Shown here: one piece after another, positions 17,230-26,760 of the stretch
Numbering within the stretch: position 1 is the stretch's first letter
Layout of the letters: every line of letters begins with the position of its first letter
DNA from: Aquimonas sp041395245
Lineage (GTDB): Bacteria; Pseudomonadota; Gammaproteobacteria; Xanthomonadales; Xanthomonadaceae
Direction of reading: 5' to 3'
Assembly (NCBI GenBank): GCA_041395245.1
Contig: JAWLAY010000005.1
Location: forward strand, 186,001 to 250,000
DNA: 64,000 nt
Notes under the pieces: generated by a model
Database searches by the model: none
What the model saw: only the letters and a program-made list of their open reading frames with translations
Told to the model about the DNA's origin: nothing
Position numbers and translations under genes: made by a program

Positions 17230-18903
17230 ATGCCATTCCACCTGATCTGCGAACTCGATGACCTGAGACGGCGCTTCCAACTCGGTGATGCGGAAAACCA
17301 ATACGTGCTGGGCAGTGCCGCCGACTGCGAGCTGCATTTGCCGTTTCCCACGGTGTCGCGCCACCACGCCCGGCTGCACGTTGCCGCCGACGGCATCCAT
17401 ATCGAAGACTTGGGTTCCAGCAACGGCAGTTTCGTCGATGGTCAGCGGCTGGCCGGGCGCTTTCGTATCAGCGCCGATTCCCGAATCCGGTTCGGTTCGA
17501 TAACGGCGCGCCTGCAACCGATCGCCGCCGATGACGCCTCGCTGGCGGTGGCGCTGCGCATGAGCCGACACGACGGCAATCAAGCCATCCAGAACACCCT
17601 GCCATCGATGCGCAGCGACGGTCTGGGCGGCGCTGCCTGGGAACGGTTGATCGCATCGCTGGCACGAGCCGAGTCCCTACTTGCCCGCTCCGGCCACGTC
17701 GGTGACGCACTTCTCGGCAGCGGCCTGGCCGATAGCGTGGAAATCATCGACTGCCGTTCCGGCGACGGTGACGATGCCCGCATCCTGCTGCGGCAGGGCG
17801 ACCCTGCCGCCAGCTCCACCTGCCATGTCGAGCACGGCACGCTGCGCTTGCACGCGAGCGGCGAACGGCTCGATCCTGCCCTGCTGCGCGCCTTGTTGCG
17901 ACTGCTGGCGTTCGGGCCCGAACCGGCCACGCCGCCGTCCGATGCCGCCCACGTTTCGACGATGGCCGACGATGACTGTGGCCTTGCCGATGCGCGGATG
18001 CGCGAGATCTACCGGCGTGCCAGGCGGGTCGCCAGCAGCGACCTGAACGTGCTGATCCGGGGGGAATCGGGTACCGGCAAGGAAGTGTTTGCGCAATTCA
18101 TCCGGCAACACGCTGGCGATGCGCGACCCTATGTCGCCCTCAACTGCGCCGCGCTGGCCCCGGATCTGATCGACGCGGAACTGTTCGGCATCGAACGCGG
18201 CGTGGCCACCGGCGTGGAAGCGCGACCGGGCAAGTTCGAGCAGGCCCATGGCGGCATCGTGTTCCTAGACGAGATTGGCGACATGAGTCCGCCCACCCAG
18301 GCTCGCCTGCTGCGCGTGTTGCAGGAAGGCGAGGCCACCCGCATTGGCGGCAGTCGGCCTCGACCGGCACAGGTGCGGGTGATCGCCGCAACCAATCAGG
18401 ATATCGACACCGCCGTGGCCGAAGGGCGCTTCCGCCTGGATCTGCTGCACCGGATTGCCGACTGGCAGGTCACGTTGCCGCCGCTGCGCGAACGCCCGCA
18501 GGACATTGCGCTGCTGGCCGGGCGCTTTCTCGAACAGGCCTGCCGCGCGCGCGGTATCCGAATCAGCGGCATCACCCGAGCTGCCCATGCCGCCCTCATC
18601 GCGCACGACTGGCCGGGCAACGTGCGCGAACTGCAACGGGAAATGGCGCGCGCCGCCGTGTTCCTGAGCAATGACGATGCCCTGAGCCAGCTCGACCTGA
18701 GTGTCGCGCTGCGCCGTGACCCGACGGAGAGCGGGAAGGATCTGACCTCACAATTGGAAGCTGCCGAACGGCGCATCCTTCGCACCGCCATCGCCGTCGC
18801 CGATGGCAACATGAGCGATGCCGCCACGCGGCTGGGCATCGCCCGTTCGACGCTGTACCGACGCATGGAAGCGCTGGGTCTGCGTGAGCGGGATGCCGAC
18901 TGA
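17230..18903 (+). CDS. FHA-AAA+-Fis regulator of sigma-54 activator type with degenerate GAFTGA loop
   Basis: The 557-aa protein has an N-terminal FHA domain (about 25-95; VLGSAADCELHLPFPTVSRHHARL and EDLGSSNGSFVDG), which binds phosphothreonine. A linker follows, then an NtrC-type AAA+ domain (about 245-480; Walker A GESGTGKE near 278, Walker B GGIVFLDEIGD) and a Fis-type helix-turn-helix at the end (SDAATRLGIARSTLYRRMEALGL). The sigma-54 contact loop, normally GAFTGA, reads GVATGV at residues 324-329, so contact with sigma-54 is doubtful. The kinase encoded directly downstream overlaps its stop codon and is the likely partner. ATG 17230 is used; a TTG precedes it by one codon. Confidence 0.9.
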   Translation: MPFHLICELDDLRRRFQLGDAENQYVLGSAADCELHLPFPTVSRHHARLHVAADGIHIEDLGSSNGSFVDGQRLAGRFRISADSRIRFGSITARLQPIAADDASLAVALRMSRHDGNQAIQNTLPSMRSDGLGGAAWERLIASLARAESLLARSGHVGDALLGSGLADSVEIIDCRSGDGDDARILLRQGDPAASSTCHVEHGTLRLHASGERLDPALLRALLRLLAFGPEPATPPSDAAHVSTMADDDCGLADARMREIYRRARRVASSDLNVLIRGESGTGKEVFAQFIRQHAGDARPYVALNCAALAPDLIDAELFGIERGVATGVEARPGKFEQAHGGIVFLDEIGDMSPPTQARLLRVLQEGEATRIGGSRPRPAQVRVIAATNQDIDTAVAEGRFRLDLLHRIADWQVTLPPLRERPQDIALLAGRFLEQACRARGIRISGITRAAHAALIAHDWPGNVRELQREMARAAVFLSNDDALSQLDLSVALRRDPTESGKDLTSQLEAAERRILRTAIAVADGNMSDAATRLGIARSTLYRRMEALGLRERDAD

Positions 18904-21900
18904 GCGCGGCCGTCGTCCTCCGATTCGCCGCCTGACGTATCCTGCGACCGTGTCGCCAGAATCGATCAACCTGCCCGACCAGACCCTGTCGCCGTTGGGC
19001 GAAGGTGCGATGGCGCGTGTGTATCGCGCCGAGCATCCGCGTTTCGGGCAGATCGCGATCAAGGTGCTGCGGCACGCCAGTGAGGACGCCTGGCGTCGCC
19101 TGCAACGCGAAGCGAGCGCACAGGCACGGCTGAATCATCCGAACATCCTGCGCATCTTCGGCTTCGGCAGTTTCGAAGGGCAGCCGGCAATCCTCATGCA
19201 GCGCATCGATGGCCGTCCGCTGGATGTCGTTGCCGCCGAATTGCCGCTGGAAGCGCGCATCGACCTGCTGTTGACCGTCTGCGATGCGGTCGAACACGCC
19301 CATGCTGCCGGTTTGATCCACCGCGACCTCAAGCCCGGCAACGTGCTGGTCGAGGAGCGCGACGGGCGCTTGCACCCCTTCGTGCTGGATTTCGGCCTGG
19401 TTCACGACACTGCCGCGTGCAGTCTGACCGGCGCGGGCGAACTGCTGGGCACGCCAGCCTACATGTCGCCGGAGCAGGCGCGCGGCGATGCGCGGCACGT
19501 CGATCGGCGCTCGGACGTGTTCTCGCTGGGCGCAATCCTGTTCGATCTGCTGACCGGACGGCCGCCGTTCCAGGGGCGTTCGGTGTCCGACGTGCTGGGG
19601 CAAATACTCGGCAACGACGCACCGCTGGCACACCGGGTCAGCCGCAGCGTGCCGCTGGCGCTATCGCGCATCTGTGCGCAATGCCTGGAGCGCGATCCGG
19701 CCCGCCGGTATCCCTCGGCGGCGGCGCTGCGGCAGGATTTGCAGCACTGGTTGCGCGGGGAATCGCTGCGTGCGCGTTCGATCGGCCTGCGCTACCGTGC
19801 CGCGCGCTGGCTGCGCCGCAACCGTGTCGCTGGCTGGTCGCTGGGTGTAGCCTGTCTGATCGTTTTGCTGGCGGCGGGCTGGAGCCTGCATGCCCGTCGC
19901 ATCGCTGCCGAGCGCGAGGAGCAGGTCGCGCGACTGGCCGAGGGTGGTGAATCGCTGCGCCAGCGAATGCGACTGCTGCGGCTGGCTCCGGCGCAGGATC
20001 TGTCTGCCGCCGTCAGCGGCCTGAACGAGGAAATGCGCGCCCTCGAACAGCAGGCCACACGCCTGGGCGAGGCGGGTGCGAAACGCACCCAGCGCGCATT
20101 GGCCCAGGCCTGGCTGGATCTGGAGCACCCGGAAAAAGCCATCGCCGCCTTGCAGTCCTGGCTGGCGCATACGCCGCACGATGCCGCCGCGCTGCGACTG
20201 CTGGCCGAAGCGCAACTGGCGCACTACCGCGACATCAGCGCCGCGCTGTCGGATCTGTCCAACGAAGAAATCGCCGAGGCGCTGAGTGCGGAAGGGCGGG
20301 CCCTGCGCGAGGGTGCACGCGATGCCCTGCAACGCGCCAGCCGGATCGATCCCGCGGCCTCGCCCCGCGCCCGCGCCGAACTGGCACTGCTGGAACGCGA
20401 TTTCGATGCGGCCCTGCGCGCTGCCGATGACTACCGCCCCAGCGACCTGGCCGACTACGCTGGTCTCGCGTTGCGCGCCACGATCCTCGCCGCACAGGCG
20501 CGCGTCATCGACAGCAGCGGCGACCAGCAACAGGCCGCCGCCATCAGCCGTGACGCCTTGCAGCACTTCGAGCGGGCGCGGCAGGTGGGCCGCAGCGATG
20601 CCCGGCTGCTCGAAGCCGCCTGTCGCGCGGCCACCCGCGACGTGCGCATCCAGGGCCGCAATGGCGTCAAACCGCCCGCCGCGCCCGGTGCATTCCAGCC
20701 CGCCTGCGACGAAGCCATCCATGTCCGCCCGGATCGCGCCGGAAGCTGGTCGGCGCGGGCACTGGCCTGGAGCGCCATCGCTGCGGTGCGCGCCACCGGC
20801 AAGGATGCCAGCGGTGAACGCCGGGCGCTGGAATCGATGCGCGAGGACGCCGTGCAGGCGAGCCGACGCGCGGGAGCGCGCCCGGAACCGACGCTGCTGC
20901 TGGCACGCGCCCAGATACGCATCGCGCAGTTGCGCCAAAGCGGCTTCGCAGCCAGCCTGGCGGGCTACGATCAGGCCATCGCCACCCTGACCGGCCTGCT
21001 CGCACAGCATCCGCGCTACGTTCCGGCCCTGCACGAACTGGGCATTGCCTATCGCCAGCGTGGGCGCCTGCGCGTCAACTTCAAGCAGTCGCCGGGCGAA
21101 GACTACGAACTTGCCATCGAGGCACTGGACACGGCACGCCAATTGCAGCCCGACGCCGTGGCCCTGGCCGACGATCTTTCGCTGACCTACGTGTTCGCGT
21201 TCTACGACCAGCGCATGCGCGATGCGAAGGCAGCCCGCGCGCTGGGCGAGCGCGCCGTCGCCGTGCTGGACGAACTGCTGGCGCGGCAGCCGGATCACCC
21301 CGACGTTCTTGCCACCCAGATCGCCAACCTCGCCGATCTCTGGGCCTTCCTGCGCTCGCTGGCACCGGGCGCTGCGCCGACGTCCGACGCACCGCTGCGC
21401 GCGCGCGCGCACCGGCTCGCCGAGCACTTGCGCCAGATCGCACCGCAGCGGCTGGATGGCTACACATCGGCGGCGATGCTGGAAATCACTGCAGCCGAAT
21501 CAGCGCATGATCGCCACCTGTCTGAAGCCACCGCACTTGAGCGTGCGGGAACCCTGCTGGCCCAGGCCAGATCGGCCGGACTCACCGTGCCGGACGGTAT
21601 CGATGCCTGGTTCGCCACCGAGCGCCTGCGCGAAACGCTGCTGTCGGCGGACGCACACGCGGAGGCCGCATTGCACGCGGCCAACGCCGCTCTGGCTCCA
21701 GCGCTGGCGGACGATGCCGATGTGGACAATCAGATGCTGGCGCAACTCACCGAACTGCAACTGGCCGTGGCCGAGTTGCAATGGCGGCAGCGCAGCGGGC
21801 GACCGATCACCGCCGTCATTGCGCGCGGACTGGCGCGCTACCAGGGTCTGCGCGACAGTGATCGCGATGTGGGCACCGCCCACTGCAACGGCGGCGAACT

Positions 21901-22069
21901 GTTCCTGTCTCGCGCGCGGCTCGCATCGGGACGTGTACGCCAACGCGACGCCGAGCAGGCGTCGGCCGCATTCCGTGCCTGCATCGACGTATCGCCCTTG
22001 TCCCACGCCTTCCGCCGCCCCGATCTCGACGCCGCGCAGGCACTGCTGGCTTCCGGCGCATCGCACTGA
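18893..22069 (+). CDS. Membrane Ser/Thr protein kinase with TPR-like sensor region
   Basis: The 1058-aa protein starts with a Hanks-type kinase domain (about 25-290). Its glycine loop is GEGAMARVYRA, the ATP lysine is K57, the catalytic loop is HRDLKPGN with D145, and the metal-binding DFG aspartate is D166; GTPAYMSPEQARGD follows. A single hydrophobic helix (about 313-333; VAGWSLGVACLIVLLAAGW) crosses the membrane. The C-terminal about 700 residues are alanine-rich helical repeats of TPR type (for example YVPALHELGIAYRQRGRLRVN). ATG 18893 overlaps the upstream regulator stop by 11 nt; GTG 18950 is an alternative. The kinase probably phosphorylates the FHA-bound pathway and, by TPR contact, senses an envelope partner such as the lipoprotein or VWA protein downstream. 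Confidence 0.9.
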   Translation: MPTERGRRPPIRRLTYPATVSPESINLPDQTLSPLGEGAMARVYRAEHPRFGQIAIKVLRHASEDAWRRLQREASAQARLNHPNILRIFGFGSFEGQPAILMQRIDGRPLDVVAAELPLEARIDLLLTVCDAVEHAHAAGLIHRDLKPGNVLVEERDGRLHPFVLDFGLVHDTAACSLTGAGELLGTPAYMSPEQARGDARHVDRRSDVFSLGAILFDLLTGRPPFQGRSVSDVLGQILGNDAPLAHRVSRSVPLALSRICAQCLERDPARRYPSAAALRQDLQHWLRGESLRARSIGLRYRAARWLRRNRVAGWSLGVACLIVLLAAGWSLHARRIAAEREEQVARLAEGGESLRQRMRLLRLAPAQDLSAAVSGLNEEMRALEQQATRLGEAGAKRTQRALAQAWLDLEHPEKAIAALQSWLAHTPHDAAALRLLAEAQLAHYRDISAALSDLSNEEIAEALSAEGRALREGARDALQRASRIDPAASPRARAELALLERDFDAALRAADDYRPSDLADYAGLALRATILAAQARVIDSSGDQQQAAAISRDALQHFERARQVGRSDARLLEAACRAATRDVRIQGRNGVKPPAAPGAFQPACDEAIHVRPDRAGSWSARALAWSAIAAVRATGKDASGERRALESMREDAVQASRRAGARPEPTLLLARAQIRIAQLRQSGFAASLAGYDQAIATLTGLLAQHPRYVPALHELGIAYRQRGRLRVNFKQSPGEDYELAIEALDTARQLQPDAVALADDLSLTYVFAFYDQRMRDAKAARALGERAVAVLDELLARQPDHPDVLATQIANLADLWAFLRSLAPGAAPTSDAPLRARAHRLAEHLRQIAPQRLDGYTSAAMLEITAAESAHDRHLSEATALERAGTLLAQARSAGLTVPDGIDAWFATERLRETLLSADAHAEAALHAANAALAPALADDADVDNQMLAQLTELQLAVAELQWRQRSGRPITAVIARGLARYQGLRDSDRDVGTAHCNGGELFLSRARLASGRVRQRDAEQASAAFRACIDVSPLSHAFRRPDLDAAQALLASGASH

Positions 22070-22243
22070 CCCTGGCTTCATTCATGGGCAAATGGGCTTT
22101 CCGGCTTCAGGAAAAACATGCCTTCCGCTGTGGGACAGGAGAAATGTCCGGATTTTCGACGGTTTCCTGTTTTTACGGGTACCGCCCGGATTCGGTAGCC
22201 ATTTCCGTGCCCTTCCAGACCGTTCCCCTCCAAGGAGACACTC
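22070..22243 (+). other. Intergenic region before the lipoprotein gene
   Basis: The region is 174 nt long, with a locally lower GC stretch around 22155-22180 (GATTTTCGACGGTTTCCTGT) that may hold a promoter. A clear ribosome-binding site (AAGGAGA) lies at about 22230-22236, before ATG 22244. Confidence 0.4.
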
Positions 22244-23029
22244 ATGCGCATTCTCATTCCCGCCCTGATCCTGGTGCTGGCTGGCTGCGGTGAGCAACAG
22301 CCTGCGAATCCGTCCTCGCCCGTCGATGCCGTGCGCCAGGCCGCCGAGACCGCCGCCGCCAAGACACCGCCGCAGTCTGCCGCGCTGCAACCGGGGCAAA
22401 GCGTGCAGGGCATGATCGAGGCCGATGTCGGGAAGGGTACGCAGTCGTTCCGCTCCCTTTCCACGAAGGTCGCCGACGATCTGGACAAGCAGATCGAAGA
22501 AAAGCTGCGGGCCGGCGAGGGCCAGCGCGCCCTGAACGAGGCCAACCGCACGCTGCGCGATTCGGGCGTCAAGCAGGAAGTGAACGCCGATCAGGTGCGG
22601 GATTTCATCAGCGGCATGGCCGGCAAGACCTTCCATGATTCGGTGGTGCAGCACATCGGCATGATCCATCAGCTCAATGTCACCCTGGGCGGCACTGCTG
22701 CCGACGGCACCAAGCTCTCGCTCGATCTGAACTTCGACGACACCAGCCTGCAACTGAAAGCCGCCAGCCTGACCTATACGCCCGATCCTCGCGCCATGTT
22801 CGACAGCTACCGCGCCGATGACGATGCGCCGCCGCAGGTGACGATCGAACGCTTCGAGAAGAACCCCGATGGCAGCTACGCATTGGCCGGCAGTTTCCGC
22901 GCCCAGAATGTGCCAGCGTCGCCGATGGCCAGGAAGATCAAGGGCAAGACTCTGGCCAGTGCCGAAGGCCTCTTCGCCTTCGAGGCGCTGCCGTTCCGCG
23001 AACTCAACCTTGGCGGCGTGAAACGCTGA
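22244..23029 (+). CDS. Lipoprotein of unknown function
   Basis: The 261-aa precursor has a short signal peptide ending in the lipobox LVLAGC (cysteine near residue 15). A disordered Pro/Ala stretch and a helical segment (QSFRSLSTKVADDLDKQIEEKLRAGEGQRALNEANRTL) follow. The last about 110 residues look like a beta-rich domain (LNVTLGGTAADGTKLSLDLNFDDTSLQLKAASLTYTP; GSYALAGSFRAQNVPASPM). No family is recognised. A strong AAGGAGA site supports the start. It lies between the kinase and the VWA gene in the same direction, so it probably belongs to the same envelope system. Confidence 0.75.
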   Translation: MRILIPALILVLAGCGEQQPANPSSPVDAVRQAAETAAAKTPPQSAALQPGQSVQGMIEADVGKGTQSFRSLSTKVADDLDKQIEEKLRAGEGQRALNEANRTLRDSGVKQEVNADQVRDFISGMAGKTFHDSVVQHIGMIHQLNVTLGGTAADGTKLSLDLNFDDTSLQLKAASLTYTPDPRAMFDSYRADDDAPPQVTIERFEKNPDGSYALAGSFRAQNVPASPMARKIKGKTLASAEGLFAFEALPFRELNLGGVKR

Positions 23030-23065
23030 AACCTGCCGCACTTTCACCTGACTTTGGAGCATCCC

Positions 23066-24790
23066 ATGCGTCGCACTCCGTTGTTGTGTTCGTTGCTGTT
23101 CCTGGCCGCCCCTGCGCTGGCCGACGAAAACGTCATGCTGGTACTGGACGCCTCCGGCTCGATGTGGGGCCAGATCGCGGGTCGCAGCAAGATCGAGATC
23201 GCGCGCGAGGCCGCCGACCAGATGGTGTCGAACTGGGATCAGGCCAATCGGATCGGCCTGATCGCCTACGGCCATCGCCGCAAGGGCGACTGTTCCGATA
23301 TCCAGACCCTGATCCCGCTCGGCCCGCTGCAAGGCGACGTGTTCATGGATACGGTGAACGCGCTCAATCCCAAGGGTATGACACCGCTGTCGCAGGCCGT
23401 TATCGATGCCGCGCAGGCGCTCAAGTCCGGCGAGCAGAAGGCTACGGTGATCCTACTCAGCGATGGCGAAGAAACCTGCAAACTCGACCCCTGCACGGTG
23501 GGTGCGGAACTGGAACGTAGTGGCGTGGATTTCACCGCGCACGTGATCGGCTTCGACGTGCAGGATCCCGCCCATCAGGCGCAGTTGCGTTGCCTGGCCG
23601 AGAACACCGGCGGGCGCTATTTCAACGCCCGCGATGCGCAGGAATTGAGCCGCGCGATGCAGGGTGCGGTGGGCGTCAGCACCCAGCCGCCGCCACCACC
23701 GGCCAGTGCCACACTGGCCCCGCAGGGCCAGGCCGTCATCACCCAGCCGTTGGCCGTGACCTGGGCCGGCCCGGCGGATGAGGGCGACTACATCACGGTG
23801 GTGGCGCCCGATGCCCCCGATGGCCGTTACCTGACCTACGCCTACGTGCCGGAAATCGAAGGCGATGGCAGCGGTAGCGTCACCTTCCCGATGCCGGCCA
23901 CGGCGGGCGATTACGAACTGCGCTATGTCAGCCCCAGCCGCGAAAAGCAGGTGCTGGCGCGGGTGGCGCTGACCATCGGCGATCTCGAAGCGGTGATCGA
24001 CGCCCCGGAAACCGCCGTGGCCGGCACCACGCTGAAGGTGATCGCACGCGGCCCGGTGGCGGGCGAGCACTGGGTCGGTTTCGTCGAACCGGGCAAGGAT
24101 GCAGCGGCCTACATCAACAATCACTACACACGCCTGGGTGCCAGCGGCGAGCCGCTGGAGATCAAGGTGCCGGGCGAAGTCGGTGAGTACGAATTGCGCT
24201 ATGTGCTCAACGAAGGCGAGCGCGTGGCCTATTCGCGCCCGATCAAGGTGGTGGCCGCCGAGACGAGGGTCGATGGCCCGGCGGAAGTGATGGCCGGCGA
24301 TCTGGTCACCATTCAGGCCACCGGCCCGCTCGATGGCAGCCATTGGATCGGTTTTGCTCCGGCCGGCAGCAAGGCCGGGGCCTACATCAACAACGCCTAC
24401 TACCGCCCCAAAGCGTCCAGCGGCAGCGGCGTTGTCACCGCGCCGTTCGAGCCGGGCGATTACGAATACCGGTACATTCTGTTCGAAGGCCAGACCATTG
24501 CCGCCTCCAGGCTGGTGAAGGTGTTGCCGGCGAAAGCGACACTGAGCGTGCCGACCACGGCGTCCGCCGACAGCGAAATCGAAGTCGGCTTCAGCGGCCC
24601 ACGCCATGGCAGCAACTGGATCGGCATCGTGCCGGTCGGCGGTGACGGCAGTGAATACAAGGGCTGGGAGTACGTCCCTGCGCAAGGCGACCACGTGCGT
24701 TTCCGCACGCCCGAGCAGGTCGGCGACTGGGAAGTGGTGTTCATGCAGAACAACCAGGTACTGGCGCGGCAGCCATTGCGGGTGCAGTGA
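23066..24790 (+). CDS. Secreted VWA-domain protein with repeated beta-sandwich modules
   Basis: The 574-aa precursor has a Sec signal peptide (MRRTPLLCSLLFLAAPALA, cut after residue 19). A von Willebrand A domain starts at once, with the complete MIDAS motif DASGS (D28, S30, S32). VILLSDGEETCKLDPC and LRCLAENTGGRYF are typical of bacterial secreted VWA proteins with paired cysteines. A proline-rich linker (near residue 210) leads to four related beta modules of about 85-95 residues with the patterns HWVGF.EPG...AAYINN and GEYELRYVLNEG, DYEYRYILFEG, GDWEVVFMQNN. GGAG at 23056-23059 favours ATG 23066 over the TTG at 23054. It is the last gene of the FHA-kinase locus. Confidence 0.9.
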   Translation: MRRTPLLCSLLFLAAPALADENVMLVLDASGSMWGQIAGRSKIEIAREAADQMVSNWDQANRIGLIAYGHRRKGDCSDIQTLIPLGPLQGDVFMDTVNALNPKGMTPLSQAVIDAAQALKSGEQKATVILLSDGEETCKLDPCTVGAELERSGVDFTAHVIGFDVQDPAHQAQLRCLAENTGGRYFNARDAQELSRAMQGAVGVSTQPPPPPASATLAPQGQAVITQPLAVTWAGPADEGDYITVVAPDAPDGRYLTYAYVPEIEGDGSGSVTFPMPATAGDYELRYVSPSREKQVLARVALTIGDLEAVIDAPETAVAGTTLKVIARGPVAGEHWVGFVEPGKDAAAYINNHYTRLGASGEPLEIKVPGEVGEYELRYVLNEGERVAYSRPIKVVAAETRVDGPAEVMAGDLVTIQATGPLDGSHWIGFAPAGSKAGAYINNAYYRPKASSGSGVVTAPFEPGDYEYRYILFEGQTIAASRLVKVLPAKATLSVPTTASADSEIEVGFSGPRHGSNWIGIVPVGGDGSEYKGWEYVPAQGDHVRFRTPEQVGDWEVVFMQNNQVLARQPLRVQ

Positions 24791-24814
24791 GCATCGGTAA
24801 ACCATGGCGGCGTT

Positions 24815-24842
24815 CCTGGAGCCGAGCGTACCCGGCTCCAGG
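24815..24842. terminator. Strong hairpin between converging genes
   Basis: A perfect 10-bp inverted repeat (CCTGGAGCCG at 24815-24824, CGGCTCCAGG at 24833-24842) with an 8-nt loop lies 25 nt after the VWA gene. There is no T tract, so termination efficiency is uncertain. Confidence 0.6.
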
Positions 24843-24922
24843 TGAGGCAAGCGGAAGGGTGTTCGATGCAGGGATGCCTCCGCTTCTCGCAGGATGACAT
24901 GGGCCTCAGGTGGGTGTGTCGC

Positions 24923-25663
24923 TTATCGCCGAGCCAGCGCCTCGCGGGATGTCAGCGCATGGTCGAGAAAGGCTTCGAGACTGTCCGCTGTATCGGCGTC
25001 GGTGCGCAGTCGGATGCGCAGGTGGTTTGGCCCGGCAATCAGGATCGGAAACGCCTTCTCGTCGCGATGCGTGCCAAGCCAGTTTTTCAGCGGCGGGGTG
25101 TAGGCGGCAGTGATTTTGTCCACAGGCGTACCCTCTGTGGCGAAGACGGTTGCGTCGGAGATGTCGGCATCCTTGACGAGTTGAAGATCGCCGACGCTTT
25201 CGGCGTCGCCGCCGAGCAGTTTGGACAACAGCATCTGGCTGAGCCCGCCACCGAACCGACCGAACAGCATGGCGGCGGCTTCGGCTTCCTTTTCGGGGAT
25301 GGCGGGGCCGATGACCACCATCGCGTCGGACAGATTGGCGGCTGGATCGATGAACTCGGTTTTCCGTACATGGCCGCCCTTCCCGGTGTTCCGATAGCGC
25401 GTCACCTCGCACGACCAGTTCGATCCGTCTGTGGGGCGAATCTCGATGCGATAGCCACGCCCACCGGACGCCATCTTGCGTTCCACGCTCCAGCCACGCC
25501 GTTTGGCCAGTTTCCGAAGCGATTCGGAGTCCAGCGTGTTGGGCCGGCCGACGAAGAAGTAGAGACCCACCATCGCGGCAAGGATCAGGGCAAGGATCAC
25601 GAATGCCTGGATCATGCCCAAAGGTGCAAACGTCGCGTCGATCACTTCACCAATCACCTTCAT
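24923..25663 (-). CDS. Membrane-anchored protein of unknown function
   Basis: The 246-aa product has one N-terminal membrane helix (about 16-38; GMIQAFVILALILAAMVGLYFFV). A cytosolic or periplasmic domain follows with LRKLAKRRGWSVERKMASGGRGYRIEIRPTDGSNWSCEVTRYR and a glycine-rich helical stretch (AMLFGRFGGGLSQMLLSKLLGGD). I do not recognise a family. The gene converges on the VWA gene and lies 32 nt after the 354-aa membrane protein on the same strand, so it is probably the end of that operon. Confidence 0.7.
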   Translation of the reverse strand: MKVIGEVIDATFAPLGMIQAFVILALILAAMVGLYFFVGRPNTLDSESLRKLAKRRGWSVERKMASGGRGYRIEIRPTDGSNWSCEVTRYRNTGKGGHVRKTEFIDPAANLSDAMVVIGPAIPEKEAEAAAMLFGRFGGGLSQMLLSKLLGGDAESVGDLQLVKDADISDATVFATEGTPVDKITAAYTPPLKNWLGTHRDEKAFPILIAGPNHLRIRLRTDADTADSLEAFLDHALTSREALARR

Positions 25664-25695
25664 TCATGCCTCTCCTGCGCACCGAAAAAACATTC

Positions 25696-26760
25696 TCATG
25701 TCCATGTAATCGTGATCCGCGATGGCGCGTCCGAGCCATGCGTGCGCAGCCAGCGGTAGCGTCGCCAGCCGAGGAACGCTGGAAGCAGGGAGAGCGGCAA
25801 ACAGGCCAATGCGATCCAGCCGAAGACATGGGCCGTCGCCACTGCGCGGGCGAGATAGCCGCTGCGGAACGCCTCGAAACTGCCGTAGGCGATTACCCGC
25901 GTCGCATTCAATGCGCTGTGCGTTTCACCGCGGTCGATGGCGCGCAGTTCACCGGGATCGGCCCAGATGACGACGGGATCGCCCTCCCGCAAGCAGTGCT
26001 GGAAGGCATATGGGCCGCAGTCCGGCCAGTTGCTCGCCTGTATTCTCCGGGCGACGCCCTGAACCCTTATTTCCGCGCCATCGGCCATTCGCATTACGTA
26101 GGAAGAAGGTAGATGCGTGGCGAAGTCGCTGGAGAAGCCGACAGCCCGATGCCCGTTGTAATAGGCGAGGTAGTCTCCGCCTTCGGTGGTCTGGCGTTTG
26201 GCGGGATCACCGATGCGGCCAGCGGCGAAGATGCCGTTGTAGCGCGTGCCCCAGGGTTGTTTCCACAGTGCAGCGATCTCCGTGCCCGTCGTGGCGATGG
26301 CATGATTCGGCAGCGCGTTGATATCGACGGCCTTGAGCCAGGCACCGAGGCTGCACGCCAGCAGTGCGAAGGAAAGCGCGCAGCACAACAGAAGGATCGG
26401 CAGCGCCGCATGTTTCGCTGTCGTCTTTGGAAAGACAACGCGAACCAGCAGCCACACCAGCAGCCAGACGAATGCCGCCCCAATGGCTAAGGCCATGAAC
26501 TCCTCGAAGATCGGGCCGTTCGCGTCCGGCGAGGTCAGGAAGACGGCAACGAGCGCAACTGAGGACAGCGCGACGATGACAGGTGGCCGCCACAGGCTTT
26601 CCCGATAATTCCACAGAAGGAAAGCCGCCAAAGCGACGATGGCGGCAACGAGAATCAGCCGCAGATGGTCGCTGTCGGCGCGGCCGCTCAGCCATGCAAG
26701 CATACCGGCCACGACGAGCATGAGGCCGAGATTGGCGAACTCCCGCAGTCTTGCCGTCAC
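25696..26760 (-). CDS. Multi-pass membrane protein of unknown function
   Basis: The 354-aa protein has five predicted membrane helices in the first 145 residues. Next comes a soluble domain (about 150-310) with WGTRYNGIFAAGRIGDPAKRQTTEGG and REGDPVVIWADPGELRAI, then a sixth helix near 312-333. The soluble part vaguely recalls membrane-sandwiched domains of the GIDE/DUF3592 sort, but the match is too weak to name. The GTG start at 26760 overlaps the stop of the Tat-secreted protein gene (GTGA), so the genes are translationally coupled. Confidence 0.65.
   Translation of the reverse strand: MTARLREFANLGLMLVVAGMLAWLSGRADSDHLRLILVAAIVALAAFLLWNYRESLWRPPVIVALSSVALVAVFLTSPDANGPIFEEFMALAIGAAFVWLLVWLLVRVVFPKTTAKHAALPILLLCCALSFALLACSLGAWLKAVDINALPNHAIATTGTEIAALWKQPWGTRYNGIFAAGRIGDPAKRQTTEGGDYLAYYNGHRAVGFSSDFATHLPSSYVMRMADGAEIRVQGVARRIQASNWPDCGPYAFQHCLREGDPVVIWADPGELRAIDRGETHSALNATRVIAYGSFEAFRSGYLARAVATAHVFGWIALACLPLSLLPAFLGWRRYRWLRTHGSDAPSRITITWT

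Noticed and set aside
18818..18892. Extended start of the kinase at 18818
   Set aside because: It would overlap the Fis domain of the regulator by 86 nt; the ATG at 18893 or GTG at 18950 is more natural.
19661..21427. Minus-strand open frame of 588 codons inside the kinase gene
   Set aside because: Shadow of the kinase TPR-like region; no start signal or family motif.
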